Shown: piece after piece, positions 1 through 6,437 of the stretch
Numbering within the stretch: the stretch's first letter is position 1
Layout: every line of letters begins with the position of its first letter
Assembly (NCBI GenBank): GCA_964625865.1
Contig: CAZVEV010000200.1
Span: forward strand, 1-11,215
From: CAZVEV01 sp964625865
GTDB lineage: Bacteria > Planctomycetota > Phycisphaerae > SM23-33
Direction: 5' to 3'
DNA length: 11,215 nucleotides
The notes under the pieces: model-generated
Database searches by the model: none
Seen by the model: only the letters and a program-made list of their open reading frames with translations
What the model was told of the DNA's origin: nothing
Position numbers and translations under genes: made by a program

Positions 1-395
1 GAACCGAGGCCCGAGGTAACCGGTGGTCTCCAGGTGGACTGAACGTCCCCGCTCCGGCGGGTCGCTGTCCGCGCTGGGCATCCTGTGAAACGGCGGGATA
101 TTCCAACGTTCTGCAGAACGACAGAATGTCACGGCCGCGCGTTTTGGAACGGCGGGCTGGCACAGCATCCCGGCCAAGCCCCGTAGCCGCCCCGTAGCCG
201 CATGCCGCGCCTCTACCCACCGCCTACCCCTTCGGCCGAGAGTTCGTCGCTTAGGCCGCGGCCTCGTGCGTGCCAAGGGGGTCTGGCCGCCACGGAGGAC
301 CGACCGCCCCCGGTCGGTGGTCGCGTCATCCGGCGGTCCGACCGAAACCGGGCGCGTTCGGCGTGGTTTGACGCTACGTGAAAGGACGTGCGCAC
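1..395. other. Non-coding leader region with small palindromes
   Basis: I see no gene here. The possible reading frames are short and have no family signature or ribosome binding site. The stretch holds a perfect 14-bp palindrome at 107-120 (cgttctgcagaacg), an 11-bp tandem repeat at 180-190 and 191-201 (cccgtagccgc), a 12-bp palindrome at 253-264 (aggccgcggcct), and a 7-bp-stem, 6-nt-loop hairpin at 299-318. I could not place a convincing promoter for the downstream yjbQ gene. I looked for tRNA, tmRNA, RNase P and SRP RNA signatures and found none. The first 42 bases are open in one frame and could in principle be the tail of an upstream gene, but nothing supports that. Confidence 0.5.
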
Positions 396-812
396 ATGGT
401 TTTCCAGCAGCAGATCACGGTAGAGACCTCCCGCCACGGGCAGATGACCGATATCACGGGCCAGGTATCGCATGTAATTGATGAATCAGGCGTGACTTGC
501 GGAACGGCTCACGTGTTCAACGCCGGCTCGACCGGGGCGGTGGGAACCATCGAGTTCGAGCCCGGCCTCGAACGGGACATGCCCGAGATCCTCGACAAGT
601 TGATCCCCCCCAGCCGCCAGTACGGCCACGAGAAGATGTGGCACGACGGCAACGGCCATTCGCACCTGCAGGCGACGTGGCTGGGCCCGGACCTGACGGT
701 TCCCGTCGCCGCCGGCCGCCCCGTGCTCGGAACGTGGCAGCAGATCATCCACCTCGAATGCGACATCAAGCCCCGCAGCCGACGCATCCTCGTAACCGTC
801 CAGGGCGAATGA
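396..812 (+). CDS. yjbQ: YjbQ/UPF0047 family protein (first paralogue)
   Basis: This is a 139-residue protein of the UPF0047/YjbQ family (PF01894, TIGR00149), matching the family's usual length of about 140. The family is annotated as a secondary thiamine-phosphate synthase because E. coli YjbQ can substitute weakly for ThiE; its true physiological role is uncertain. Visible signatures are the segment GSTGAVGTIEFEPGL in the first half, then YGHEKMWHDGNGHSH, TVPV, a GTWQQI block near the C-terminus, and the terminal R-R-I-L-V-T-V-Q-G-E. The GST..TIEFEPGL form is the archaeal-like subfamily, in which the usual H-[TI]-[ST]-A motif is replaced. I chose ATG 396 because aaagga (381-386) lies 9 nt upstream; GTG 378 is also in frame but would put this site inside the gene. 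It stands alone and faces the radical SAM gene. Confidence 0.9.
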   Translation: MVFQQQITVETSRHGQMTDITGQVSHVIDESGVTCGTAHVFNAGSTGAVGTIEFEPGLERDMPEILDKLIPPSRQYGHEKMWHDGNGHSHLQATWLGPDLTVPVAAGRPVLGTWQQIIHLECDIKPRSRRILVTVQGE

Positions 813-897
813 GGCCACGTGTTGTGTAACAGGTTTGCATAAAGGTGGTTGTGTCGGTTCTTGTTGAAGCTCGTGCGTGCATTCTTGGGTAGACGAA

Positions 898-933
898 AGC
901 CCCCCGACGTCCCGATGTACATCGGGAGGGGCT
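898..933. terminator. Hairpin between convergent genes, possible bidirectional terminator
   Basis: A perfect 16-bp palindrome at 911-926 (cccgatgtacatcggg) sits inside an outer 6-bp stem (agcccc 898-903 with ggggct 928-933), separated by an asymmetric internal loop. It lies between the stop codons of the two convergent genes at 812 and 989. Tracts of T are weak on both sides (ctctt on the + strand, cttt on the - strand), so intrinsic termination is plausible but not strong. Confidence 0.5.
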
Positions 934-988
934 CTTGCATGTGCAGTGTTCTCTGGAGAACAGAGTGCTTCGACGGTGGGACGGATCT

Positions 989-2773
989 CTACCGATCGGG
1001 CCTCTGGAGTTCTTCGAGCATCCTATGGTACTGGGTGCGAAGGTTCTCGACCGGGTGGCGACAGCGGATGTGGGACCAGGCCAGGGGAGCGTCCGGCTCG
1101 AGCGTCCTTTGGGCGATGTCGGCCGGGTCGAGGCCCGCCGATTCGAATGCCGCGGCCCACGTGTCGTAGCTGAACTGGTCGTCCCAGGCGTCCATGCGGG
1201 CCCCGGCGCGCCACGCGGCTTCGATAACGGCCCCGAGGCGCCGGTCGCCCCGGGCGATGGCGCCCTCGAGTCCGCTGCGCTCGATCCGGTGGAACTTGAA
1301 GTTGACCTGGCTTCGTCGCGACAGGTCGCGCAGGCGGTTGCGCACGGAGAAGAAGTACTCTGCGTCGCGCATGGGGCACCACTGCATGGGGGTGTGGGGC
1401 TTGGGCACGAACCACGAGACGCTGGCCGAGATCGCCCCGAGTTGCCCGTCGACGTCCTTCCGCGTCCGGCTGAGGCGGAGGCACAGGTCGTGGATCGCGT
1501 CGATGTCCGCCTCGGTTTCGCCCGGCAGGCCGGCCATGAAGTACACCTTTATCCGGCGCCATCCGGCCTCGTACGCCGCCCGGACGCCGGCGAGCATGTC
1601 GGCTTCGGTGATGCGCTTTCGGATGGCGCGGCGGAGGCGCGGCGAGCCGGCCTCGGCGGCGATGGTCAGGCCGCCCTTGCGGACGGTGGCCGTCAGGCGG
1701 GGCAGGTGCTTCAACTGGCTGTCGACGCGAAGCGAGGGCAGGGAGATCGAGACGTGTCGCGAGGCGAACTCGTCGGTCAGTCGCGCGATCAGTTCGTCCA
1801 GGTGCGGGTAGTCGCTGGTGGACAGGCTCAGCAGGGACACCTCGCGATAGCCCGTGGCCTCCAGGGCCTGTCGGACGGTGTTGACGATCTCGTCGACGCC
1901 TCGGATGCGGACGGGCAGTCGGGTGGCGCCGGCCTGGCAGAACCGGCAGGCGTTGGGGCAGCCTCGCATGATCTCGACGACGACGCGTTCGTGGACGGCT
2001 TCGGATATCGGCACGAGCGGGCGGGTGATTTCGGGCGAGTCGGCCAGGTTGGGGAGGCAGGCGCGGTCGATCGTCTGCGGCACGTCCGGGCGGGTGGGGC
2101 CCACCGAGGCCGGGTCGCCTTCGGCGTGGCGGACGGGCTGGTAGTACCGCGGCGCGTACGCGCCGGGGACACTCTGTGCGGCGGCGAGGATGATCTCGTC
2201 TCGAGCGGCGCCGCGGCGTTTCATCTCGCCCACGAGGTCCACCAGGGCTCGCAGGGGCTCCTCGCCGTCGCCGATCAGGAACAGGTCGATGAAGTCGGCC
2301 ATCGGCTCGGGCGAGTCGGCAAGCGAGTCGCCCGCGATGATAAGGGGATCGTCCTCGCCGCGGTCGGCGGCGCGGATGGGCAGGCCGGCCAGGTCGAGCA
2401 TCGTCAGGACGTTCGTGACGCACAGTTCGTAGGGCAGGGAGAACCCGACGATGTCGAAGTCGGCGATGGCGCGGCGGCTTTCCCAGCCGAACAGCGGCAC
2501 GTCGGTGCGTCGCATGATCTCCTCGCCGTCGGGCGTGGGGCAGTACGTGCGGTCGCAGGCGACGGCGGGCAGGTCGTTGAGCATGTGGTAAAGCACCTGG
2601 CTGCCGAGATGGCTGACGCCGATGGCGTAGGTGTCCGGGAACCCCAGCGCCACCGTCACCTCGGCGGCCTCGACGTCCGCGCACCGCGCGTTGACCTCCA
2701 GGCCGACGTACTGTCCGGGCCTGCGGGCGTGGGGCAGGAGGCGTTGTGACACGAGTTCTCGGAGGTCTCTCAT
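989..2773 (-). CDS. B12-binding-domain radical SAM protein, TIGR03960-like
   Basis: This is a 594-residue radical SAM protein. Residues about 20-200 resemble the B12-binding-like N-terminal half of the TIGR03960 family: FPDTYAIGVSHLG, a GDSLADSPEP block, then DLFLIGDGEEPL. The [4Fe-4S] cluster motif is C272-x3-C276-x2-C279 in RGCPNACRFCQAG, followed by the radical SAM barrel with SLLSLSTSDY, IAAEAGSPRLR and KVYFMAGLPGET. The family's substrate is unknown. In many bacteria it sits beside or is fused to a DUF2344 protein and near ribonuclease E/G genes; I see no such neighbour here. I chose ATG 2773 because the preceding open frame runs antisense through yjbQ2 and the sequence before MRDLREL is not protein-like. 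There is no clear Shine-Dalgarno site. A promoter candidate lies about 70 nt upstream. Confidence 0.88.
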   Translation of the reverse strand: MRDLRELVSQRLLPHARRPGQYVGLEVNARCADVEAAEVTVALGFPDTYAIGVSHLGSQVLYHMLNDLPAVACDRTYCPTPDGEEIMRRTDVPLFGWESRRAIADFDIVGFSLPYELCVTNVLTMLDLAGLPIRAADRGEDDPLIIAGDSLADSPEPMADFIDLFLIGDGEEPLRALVDLVGEMKRRGAARDEIILAAAQSVPGAYAPRYYQPVRHAEGDPASVGPTRPDVPQTIDRACLPNLADSPEITRPLVPISEAVHERVVVEIMRGCPNACRFCQAGATRLPVRIRGVDEIVNTVRQALEATGYREVSLLSLSTSDYPHLDELIARLTDEFASRHVSISLPSLRVDSQLKHLPRLTATVRKGGLTIAAEAGSPRLRRAIRKRITEADMLAGVRAAYEAGWRRIKVYFMAGLPGETEADIDAIHDLCLRLSRTRKDVDGQLGAISASVSWFVPKPHTPMQWCPMRDAEYFFSVRNRLRDLSRRSQVNFKFHRIERSGLEGAIARGDRRLGAVIEAAWRAGARMDAWDDQFSYDTWAAAFESAGLDPADIAQRTLEPDAPLAWSHIRCRHPVENLRTQYHRMLEELQRPDR

Positions 2774-2820
2774 CGTTCGATGCGGCCTGGCGCCGTGGGG
2801 AGGTTTTGGCGCGGGGCGTC

Positions 2821-2848
2821 TTGCCCGTACCGGCCGGGCGGCTATGAT
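2821..2848 (+). promoter_or_regulatory. Candidate sigma-70-type promoter for yjbQ2
   Basis: TTGCCC at 2821-2826 and TATGAT at 2843-2848 are separated by 16 nt. If used, transcription would start near 2855 and leave a leader of about 165 nt that contains the inverted palindrome pair. This is a consensus match read by eye. Confidence 0.4.
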
Positions 2849-2872
2849 AAGAAAGGCGGAGGGGCAGAGCAA
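2844..2872 (-). promoter_or_regulatory. Candidate sigma-70-type promoter for the radical SAM gene
   Basis: On the minus strand, TTGCTC (2872-2867) and TATCAT (2849-2844) are separated by 17 nt. The -10 box overlaps the -10 of the plus-strand candidate by five bases, so the two divergent promoters could not easily be occupied together. The leader to ATG 2773 would be about 65 nt. Confidence 0.4.
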
Positions 2873-2906
2873 CGGGTTGAGTTCAGAGGCGCGCCCGATG
2901 CGTTGT

Positions 2907-2992
2907 CGTGCCACGGGCAAGATGCCCGTGAAGAGAGAATTATGCGGATCGTATCGTGGCATGGGAGACACGGGCAAGATGCCCGTGGCACG
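2907..2992. repeat. Pair of inverted REP-like palindromes
   Basis: Two copies of cacgggcaagatgcccgtg lie at 2912-2930 and 2969-2987. Each forms an 8-bp stem with a 3-nt AGA loop. The outer flanks are themselves complementary: cgtgccacgggca at 2907-2919 pairs perfectly with tgcccgtggcacg at 2980-2992 (13 bp). The pair therefore can fold either as two small hairpins or as one large one, the arrangement seen in BIME/REP-pair elements of other bacteria. It lies in the presumed 5' leader of yjbQ2. Confidence 0.8.
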
Positions 2993-3020
2993 GTTTTGGG
3001 CAGGGCGTGAAAGGACAGGC

Positions 3021-3443
3021 ATGAAGTCGACGACGGAGTATCTCGTATTCAACGTGCCGGCGCGGATGGGCTTCGAGAACATCACGCGCCAGGTCGAGCA
3101 GGTTCTCGCCCGCAGCGGCGTGCAGGAGGGGCTCGTGCTGGTCAACGCCATGCACATCACCGCCAGCGTCTTCATCAATGACGACGAGCCGGGCCTGCAC
3201 GCCGACTACAAGCGGTGGCTCGAGGAGCTGGCGCCGTTCGACGCCTCGCCGGCGCGGTATCATCACAATCGCACGGGCGAGGACAACGGCGATGCCCACC
3301 ATAAGCGCCAGATCATGGGTCGCGAGGTGGTGGTGGCCGTCACCGAGGGGCGGCTGGACTTCGGCCCGTGGGAGCAGATATTCTACGGTGAGTTTGACGG
3401 CCGGCGGCCGAAACGCGTGCTGGTCAAGGTCATAGGCGAATAG
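3021..3443 (+). CDS. yjbQ: YjbQ/UPF0047 family protein (second paralogue)
   Basis: This is a 140-residue member of the same UPF0047/YjbQ family as the gene at 396-812, but from a different subfamily. It keeps the histidine motif in NAMHITASVFINDDEPGL, then YHHNRTGEDNGDAHHKR, a REVVVAVTEGRLDFGPWEQI block and the family-typical C-terminus KRVLVKVIGE. The annotated activity for the family is secondary thiamine-phosphate synthase, which rests on weak complementation of thiE in E. coli. ATG 3021 is preceded by gaaagga, giving a close but usable Shine-Dalgarno site. The 11-bp leader cgtgaaaggac (3006-3016) is identical to that of the first paralogue (377-387). The zinc-ribbon gene follows 46 nt later on the same strand, probably in the same transcript. 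Confidence 0.92.
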   Translation: MKSTTEYLVFNVPARMGFENITRQVEQVLARSGVQEGLVLVNAMHITASVFINDDEPGLHADYKRWLEELAPFDASPARYHHNRTGEDNGDAHHKRQIMGREVVVAVTEGRLDFGPWEQIFYGEFDGRRPKRVLVKVIGE

Positions 3444-3451
3444 CGTCTGCC

Positions 3452-3469
3452 CGCCCGGTCAGCCGGGCG
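3452..3469 (+). other. Short GC hairpin between yjbQ2 and the zinc-ribbon gene
   Basis: A perfect 7-bp stem (cgcccgg with ccgggcg) closes a 4-nt loop, 8 nt after the yjbQ2 stop codon. No T tract follows, so it is more likely a stabilising or processing hairpin, or a weak attenuator, than a full terminator. Confidence 0.4.
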
Positions 3470-3489
3470 CGGACACGGGAGACAGGACA

Positions 3490-3993
3490 ATGTCTATCAC
3501 GTTTCGATGCGAGCACTGCCATCGCGAGGTGACGGCCCCGGACGGCGTGGGAGGCAAGCGCGGCAAGTGCCCGTTCTGCAGCAAGAGCACGTACATTCCG
3601 GTCCCGGTCGATGAGGACGACGTTCTTCCGCTGGCGCCGATCGACGCCGACGCCGAGCGACGCCTGGAAGCGGAGGAAAAGGCGCTGCGTGAGCAGGACC
3701 TGGCCCTGCTGGACACCTCGGGCGAGGGCGCGTCAGGCCCGCCTCTGGATCAGCGCGAGGACCTGACGCCGGAGGACCTGCAGCACTTCGCGATCAACTA
3801 CTGTCTGGACATGGCCAACAGCAATCTGGAGCGTGCCGGGACGTACGCGGCGAAGCTCAACCAGTTCGGCTCGCTGGGGCGACAGGCCGTCGACGACCTC
3901 CTGGCCGACGAGATACTCGACCCGGCCCTGGCGTCCCTGCCCGAACCGCTGGTCAGGGGCTTCCTGAAGCAGTTGAGCGAAGACCTCAAGTAG
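3490..3993 (+). CDS. Zinc-ribbon protein of unknown function
   Basis: This is a 167-residue protein. The N-terminus is a zinc ribbon: C7-x2-C10 and C27-x2-C30, with the connecting segment APDGVGGKRGK. This N-terminal style recurs in planctomycete proteins. An acidic linker follows, then an Ala/Glu/Arg-rich helix (about residues 52-75, DAERRLEAEEKALREQDLAL) that could form a coiled coil, and a helical C-terminal part with no motif I know. It has no signal peptide or membrane segment, so it is probably cytoplasmic. ATG 3490 has gggag (3477-3481) 8 nt upstream. It lies 46 nt behind yjbQ2 and may be cotranscribed with it. Its stop codon TAG shares its last G with the first heptad of a tandem repeat, and its last codons are duplicated downstream at 4142-4158. 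Confidence 0.82.
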   Translation: MSITFRCEHCHREVTAPDGVGGKRGKCPFCSKSTYIPVPVDEDDVLPLAPIDADAERRLEAEEKALREQDLALLDTSGEGASGPPLDQREDLTPEDLQHFAINYCLDMANSNLERAGTYAAKLNQFGSLGRQAVDDLLADEILDPALASLPEPLVRGFLKQLSEDLK

Positions 3994-4041
3994 ATTGACG
4001 ATTGACGATTGACGATTTCAGACCTGGGATCTTGGATCGAT
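3993..4041 (+). repeat. Heptad repeat array C1 (GATTGAC type)
   Basis: Seven consecutive 7-bp units, each beginning with GA, start on the last base of the upstream stop codon: GATTGAC three times, then GATTTCA, GACCTGG, GATCTTG and GATCGAT. The first three are identical and the rest diverge while keeping the period. The array runs into tcgtagggcgtgcaa (4041-4055), a partial copy of the palindromic element found at 9955 and 11001. Confidence 0.8.
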
Positions 4042-4059
4042 CGTAGGGCGTGCAAGCGC

Positions 4060-4140
4060 GGGTGCCGTGGTTTGACGCGAAGCGGCAACCACGTAGAGGG
4101 GCGACACATGGTTGCCGCTTCGCGTCAGCCCATGGCACCC
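4060..4140. repeat. Long imperfect palindrome (about 30-bp stem)
   Basis: A perfect 19-bp stem (4073-4091 with 4109-4127) encloses a 17-nt loop. It continues, after a 2-by-2 internal loop, into a further 11-bp stem with one G-U pair (4060-4070 with 4130-4140). No open frame of note lies inside. It is bracketed by the duplicated gene end described at 4142-4199, which suggests that it arrived or was duplicated as a unit. Confidence 0.8.
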
Positions 4141-4141
4141 G

Positions 4142-4199
4142 GCGAAGACCTGAAGTAGATTGACGATTGACGATTTCGGACTTGAGATTTCAGATCTGA
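4142..4199 (+). repeat. Duplicated 3' end of the zinc-ribbon gene plus heptad array C2
   Basis: Bases 4142-4158 repeat the last codons and stop of the zinc-ribbon gene (3977-3993) with a single mismatch. Six heptads follow from 4158: GATTGAC, GATTGAC, GATTTCG, GACTTGA, GATTTCA, GATCTGA. This is array C1 with one unit fewer and point changes. The fifth and sixth heptads plus the next bases form a perfect 18-bp palindrome at 4186-4203. The copy codes for nothing by itself. Confidence 0.8.
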
Positions 4200-4209
4200 A
4201 ATCGAAAAG

Positions 4210-4250
4210 ACGCGGGCGATGGCAGCCTGTCAAGCGGCCATCGCCCGCGT
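4210..4250 (-). terminator. Rho-independent-type terminator for the secreted-protein gene
   Basis: A perfect 14-bp GC-rich stem (4210-4223 with 4237-4250) has a 13-nt loop. Read on the minus strand it lies just beyond the stop codon of the gene at 4281-6107 and is followed by cttttcg, a short T tract. On the plus strand it could also stop transcripts from the zinc-ribbon gene, though the downstream T run is weaker there. Confidence 0.65.
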
Positions 4251-4254
4251 TGTA

Positions 4255-4289
4255 TTCAATCGGCAATCGACGATCGTCAATCAGAAATC
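4255..4289 (-). repeat. Heptad repeat array C3, overlapping a gene end
   Basis: Read on the minus strand, five heptads occur in register: GATTTCT, GATTGAC, GATCGTC, GATTGCC, GATTGAA. The first unit covers the last two sense codons of the secreted-protein gene (GAT TTC), and the stop codon TGA spans the junction of units one and two. The array is inverted relative to C1 and C2. Confidence 0.75.
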
Positions 4290-6107
4290 GCCTCCGGGCG
4301 GGATCGGCGCCCCGCCGCCGGGGCCCATTCCCCCGCCAAGCCCGATGAACGGGCCGACGGCGGCCATGATGTCTTTGACGAGCTTGGTCGGCACGTAGAT
4401 GATCACGTGCGAGGCCTTGCCCGTGTACCCGCCGCTGATTGTGATCGGCTCCTTCGTGCCGATGTTCACCGGCAGGCCGCCCGCGGCCTCGTCGAAGGCG
4501 CGCATCCCGGTGTTGATCACCTCGAACAGGTTGCCCACGCTCAGCAGCATGTAGCCGGTCGGCTTGGCGGGAAGGTACTTGACCAGTTGCTTGGCGTCCT
4601 TGCGCGACAGGATCCGCCCGCCGACCTTGGCCGCCTTGATCGTCTCGGCCAGGTACGCCGACCCCCCGCCGAACGTCACCGCGACGGTCTTGGCGTCGAT
4701 GGCCGCGACCCGGACGAGGATCTTGTCATCGCCGAGGATCTTGGCCATCTCGGCGCGGTCCCCGGGGCCCATCTCGTCCATCTCCGGATGCGTGATCGTA
4801 ATTGCGTCGACCGAGATCGCCCCGGCCGTCTCAACGTTCTCCGCGTAGGCGATCTTCAACTGCTGGAGTTCCTCGTTGTTGGGATCGGCCATCTTGATCG
4901 CCGAACTGATCAGATCGGCGGCGTCGGCAAGCATCTTCTTGACGTTCTTGGTGTTCTTGCATTCCAGCAGCACTGCGGCACCGAACACGCCGGCGCCTTG
5001 CGGGGCCCCGCCGAGAACCATCTGGACGCTGGTGATGTCCGAGTTGGCGACCTTCTGCATCCGCTCGATCTTGGCCTGCAGTTCCTTGGGCATGGCCCCG
5101 GCGCCGAACATCTTCTTGGTCATGTCGTCGGCGAACTTCTGGGCTTCGGGGCTGTCCTCGACCAGCGAGCCGATGGCCATCACGTAGGGCAGGTTCGGCA
5201 GGCGGGCAACGGAGGGGATGGCCTTACTCGAGAAGGCTGCCGCGATCTTGCCCAACGCGCTGTCCGGCGAGAAGCTGACCATCAGGTCGGCCGCCACGCC
5301 CGTCGACGTCAGTCGCGCACCGATCGTCACGGCGTCCATGTCCTCGATGAGCCCGCGATACATCGCCAGCAGGGCCGTCGGGTCGCCCATCATCATCGCG
5401 CCGGCAGCGCCCATCTGGCCGCCCATCTGGTCCTCGAACATCTTCATCAACCCGCTGAGAACCGGACCGGTGATCTTCATGTTGATGTGGTAGGCCAGGT
5501 CCGACTTGACCAGGGCGTCAACGTGCTCCTTGGGCAGGGCGTCAGCGACGGACTTCTTGCACGAGACTACCGCGTCAAGGGCGGCCTTGCTCGGGCTCAG
5601 GATCACGTACCCGTTGTGGGCGGTGGCCAGGATCGGGAACGGTGCGGGCAACTGCAACTGGAAGTACTTGCCCTGCGCCGGCGCGGCCAACTGGCCGAAG
5701 ACGCCCTTGACGTCCGAGCCGGCAATGAAGGCGACGACCGGAATGTTGCCGGGCTGGGGCGGCTTGGCGTTGGGCCCGCCCTTTATCATGCCCATGATAT
5801 CCAGCCCGAACTGCTGCGGGTCCAGCATGGCGATTGCCAGGCCACCGTCGGCATTGAAGCCGGCTCCGAGCTGTGCGCCGCCCTTGATCGTTGCCAGCAC
5901 GCCGCCCGGCGGGACGAACTTGCTGACGCCGATCTCCTTGATGAACTCGTCGATCCGCGCGGCGGTGGCCTTGACGTTGTTGACGACCACGAATCCCATG
6001 TTCCCGGCAGGGATTTGTTTGAGGACCGACGGTGCGGTCTCGGCAGGGGCGGCCGAGACGACCATCGCGACGGCAACCAACACGGCGAGATACCTTGAAA
6101 CCTTCAT
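4281..6107 (-). CDS. Large secreted protein of unknown function
   Basis: This is a 608-residue protein that I do not recognise. It begins with a clear Sec signal peptide: MKVSRY, a hydrophobic core (about 7-19), and an A-P-A cleavage site near residue 22. The mature part is soluble, with no further membrane segment. It opens with alternating hydrophobic strands (GFVVVNNVKATAARIDEFI) and contains segments such as GYVILSPSKAAL and GYMLLSVGNLFEVI. These loosely recall DUF3352-like and other planctomycete secreted proteins, but I would not assign a family. A Gly/Pro-rich tail of about 24 residues ends in PPGGDF. ATG 6107 has a strong Shine-Dalgarno site (aaggagc) about 7 nt upstream. It is monocistronic: divergent from hpt and ending in a terminator at 4210-4250. 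The last two codons lie within a heptad repeat. Confidence 0.85.
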   Translation of the reverse strand: MKVSRYLAVLVAVAMVVSAAPAETAPSVLKQIPAGNMGFVVVNNVKATAARIDEFIKEIGVSKFVPPGGVLATIKGGAQLGAGFNADGGLAIAMLDPQQFGLDIMGMIKGGPNAKPPQPGNIPVVAFIAGSDVKGVFGQLAAPAQGKYFQLQLPAPFPILATAHNGYVILSPSKAALDAVVSCKKSVADALPKEHVDALVKSDLAYHINMKITGPVLSGLMKMFEDQMGGQMGAAGAMMMGDPTALLAMYRGLIEDMDAVTIGARLTSTGVAADLMVSFSPDSALGKIAAAFSSKAIPSVARLPNLPYVMAIGSLVEDSPEAQKFADDMTKKMFGAGAMPKELQAKIERMQKVANSDITSVQMVLGGAPQGAGVFGAAVLLECKNTKNVKKMLADAADLISSAIKMADPNNEELQQLKIAYAENVETAGAISVDAITITHPEMDEMGPGDRAEMAKILGDDKILVRVAAIDAKTVAVTFGGGSAYLAETIKAAKVGGRILSRKDAKQLVKYLPAKPTGYMLLSVGNLFEVINTGMRAFDEAAGGLPVNIGTKEPITISGGYTGKASHVIIYVPTKLVKDIMAAVGPFIGLGGGMGPGGGAPIPPGGDF

Positions 6108-6161
6108 CGTTGTGCTCCTTCATGCACTGGGTGACACGACAGAATAGACCCGACCGTTGCG

Positions 6162-6190
6162 ATACTATCGGCGCAACAGCCCGGGCTCAA
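6162..6190 (-). promoter_or_regulatory. Candidate promoter of the secreted-protein gene
   Basis: On the minus strand, TTGAGC (6190-6185) and TAGTAT (6167-6162) are spaced by 17 nt. Transcription would start near 6155, giving a leader of about 48 nt before ATG 6107. The match is by eye only. Confidence 0.4.
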
Positions 6191-6408
6191 CACTCCATAC
6201 GCTTTTCTTTCTCACGTGCGCGGCCCGACTTCAACGCTTCAGACGCCTGTCTCTGCGTTTGGTTCCCCGGCCGATTGGCTCCACCGGCGCACAAACCATC
6301 CGCGGATGCTGATTATACGTCTCAACCCGCCAGCCGTTACACTTCACTACGCGAAAATGACAGCGATTCGGGTCCGGCCGCGCAAAGTGATTCACCGCCC
6401 CCGACCGA

Positions 6409-6437
6409 TTGCATTTACGCTGGGGGACCGATACGAT
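6409..6437 (+). promoter_or_regulatory. Candidate promoter of the hpt operon
   Basis: TTGCAT (6409-6414) and TACGAT (6432-6437) are spaced by 17 nt. The start would fall near 6444, giving a short leader of about 28 nt that holds the aggag site used by hpt. This also argues against the upstream in-frame ATGs at 6409 and 6436, which overlap the promoter. Confidence 0.5.

Noticed and set aside
1..42. Tail of an upstream coding sequence at the left edge
   Set aside because: Only 13 codons before a stop and no recognisable C-terminus; cannot be supported.
362..374. The 13-mer cgtggtttgacgc shared with 4066-4078
   Set aside because: In a window of this size one shared 13-mer is expected by chance, and the flanks do not match.
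378..395. GTG 378 as start of the first yjbQ
   Set aside because: The aaagga ribosome binding site would lie inside the gene; ATG 396 gives proper spacing and the usual family length.
935..2749. A 604-codon open frame on the plus strand across the radical SAM gene
   Set aside because: It is antisense to a protein with a complete radical SAM motif. Its translation is low-complexity, rich in Gly, Asp, Val and Arg, and has no family signature; such shadows are normal at high GC.
2774..3178. N-terminal extension of the radical SAM protein to an upstream ATG at 3178
   Set aside because: The extension runs antisense through yjbQ2 and translates the REP-like palindromes as TGILPV; family alignment begins at MRDL (2773).
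3993..4199. Possible CRISPR array
   Set aside because: Units are 7 bp and contiguous with no spacers; there are no 23-47-bp repeats and no cas genes.
4407..6098. A 563-codon open frame on the plus strand opposite the secreted protein
   Set aside because: Its translation is rich in His, Arg and Asp without motifs, and the opposite strand has a signal peptide, Shine-Dalgarno site and terminator.
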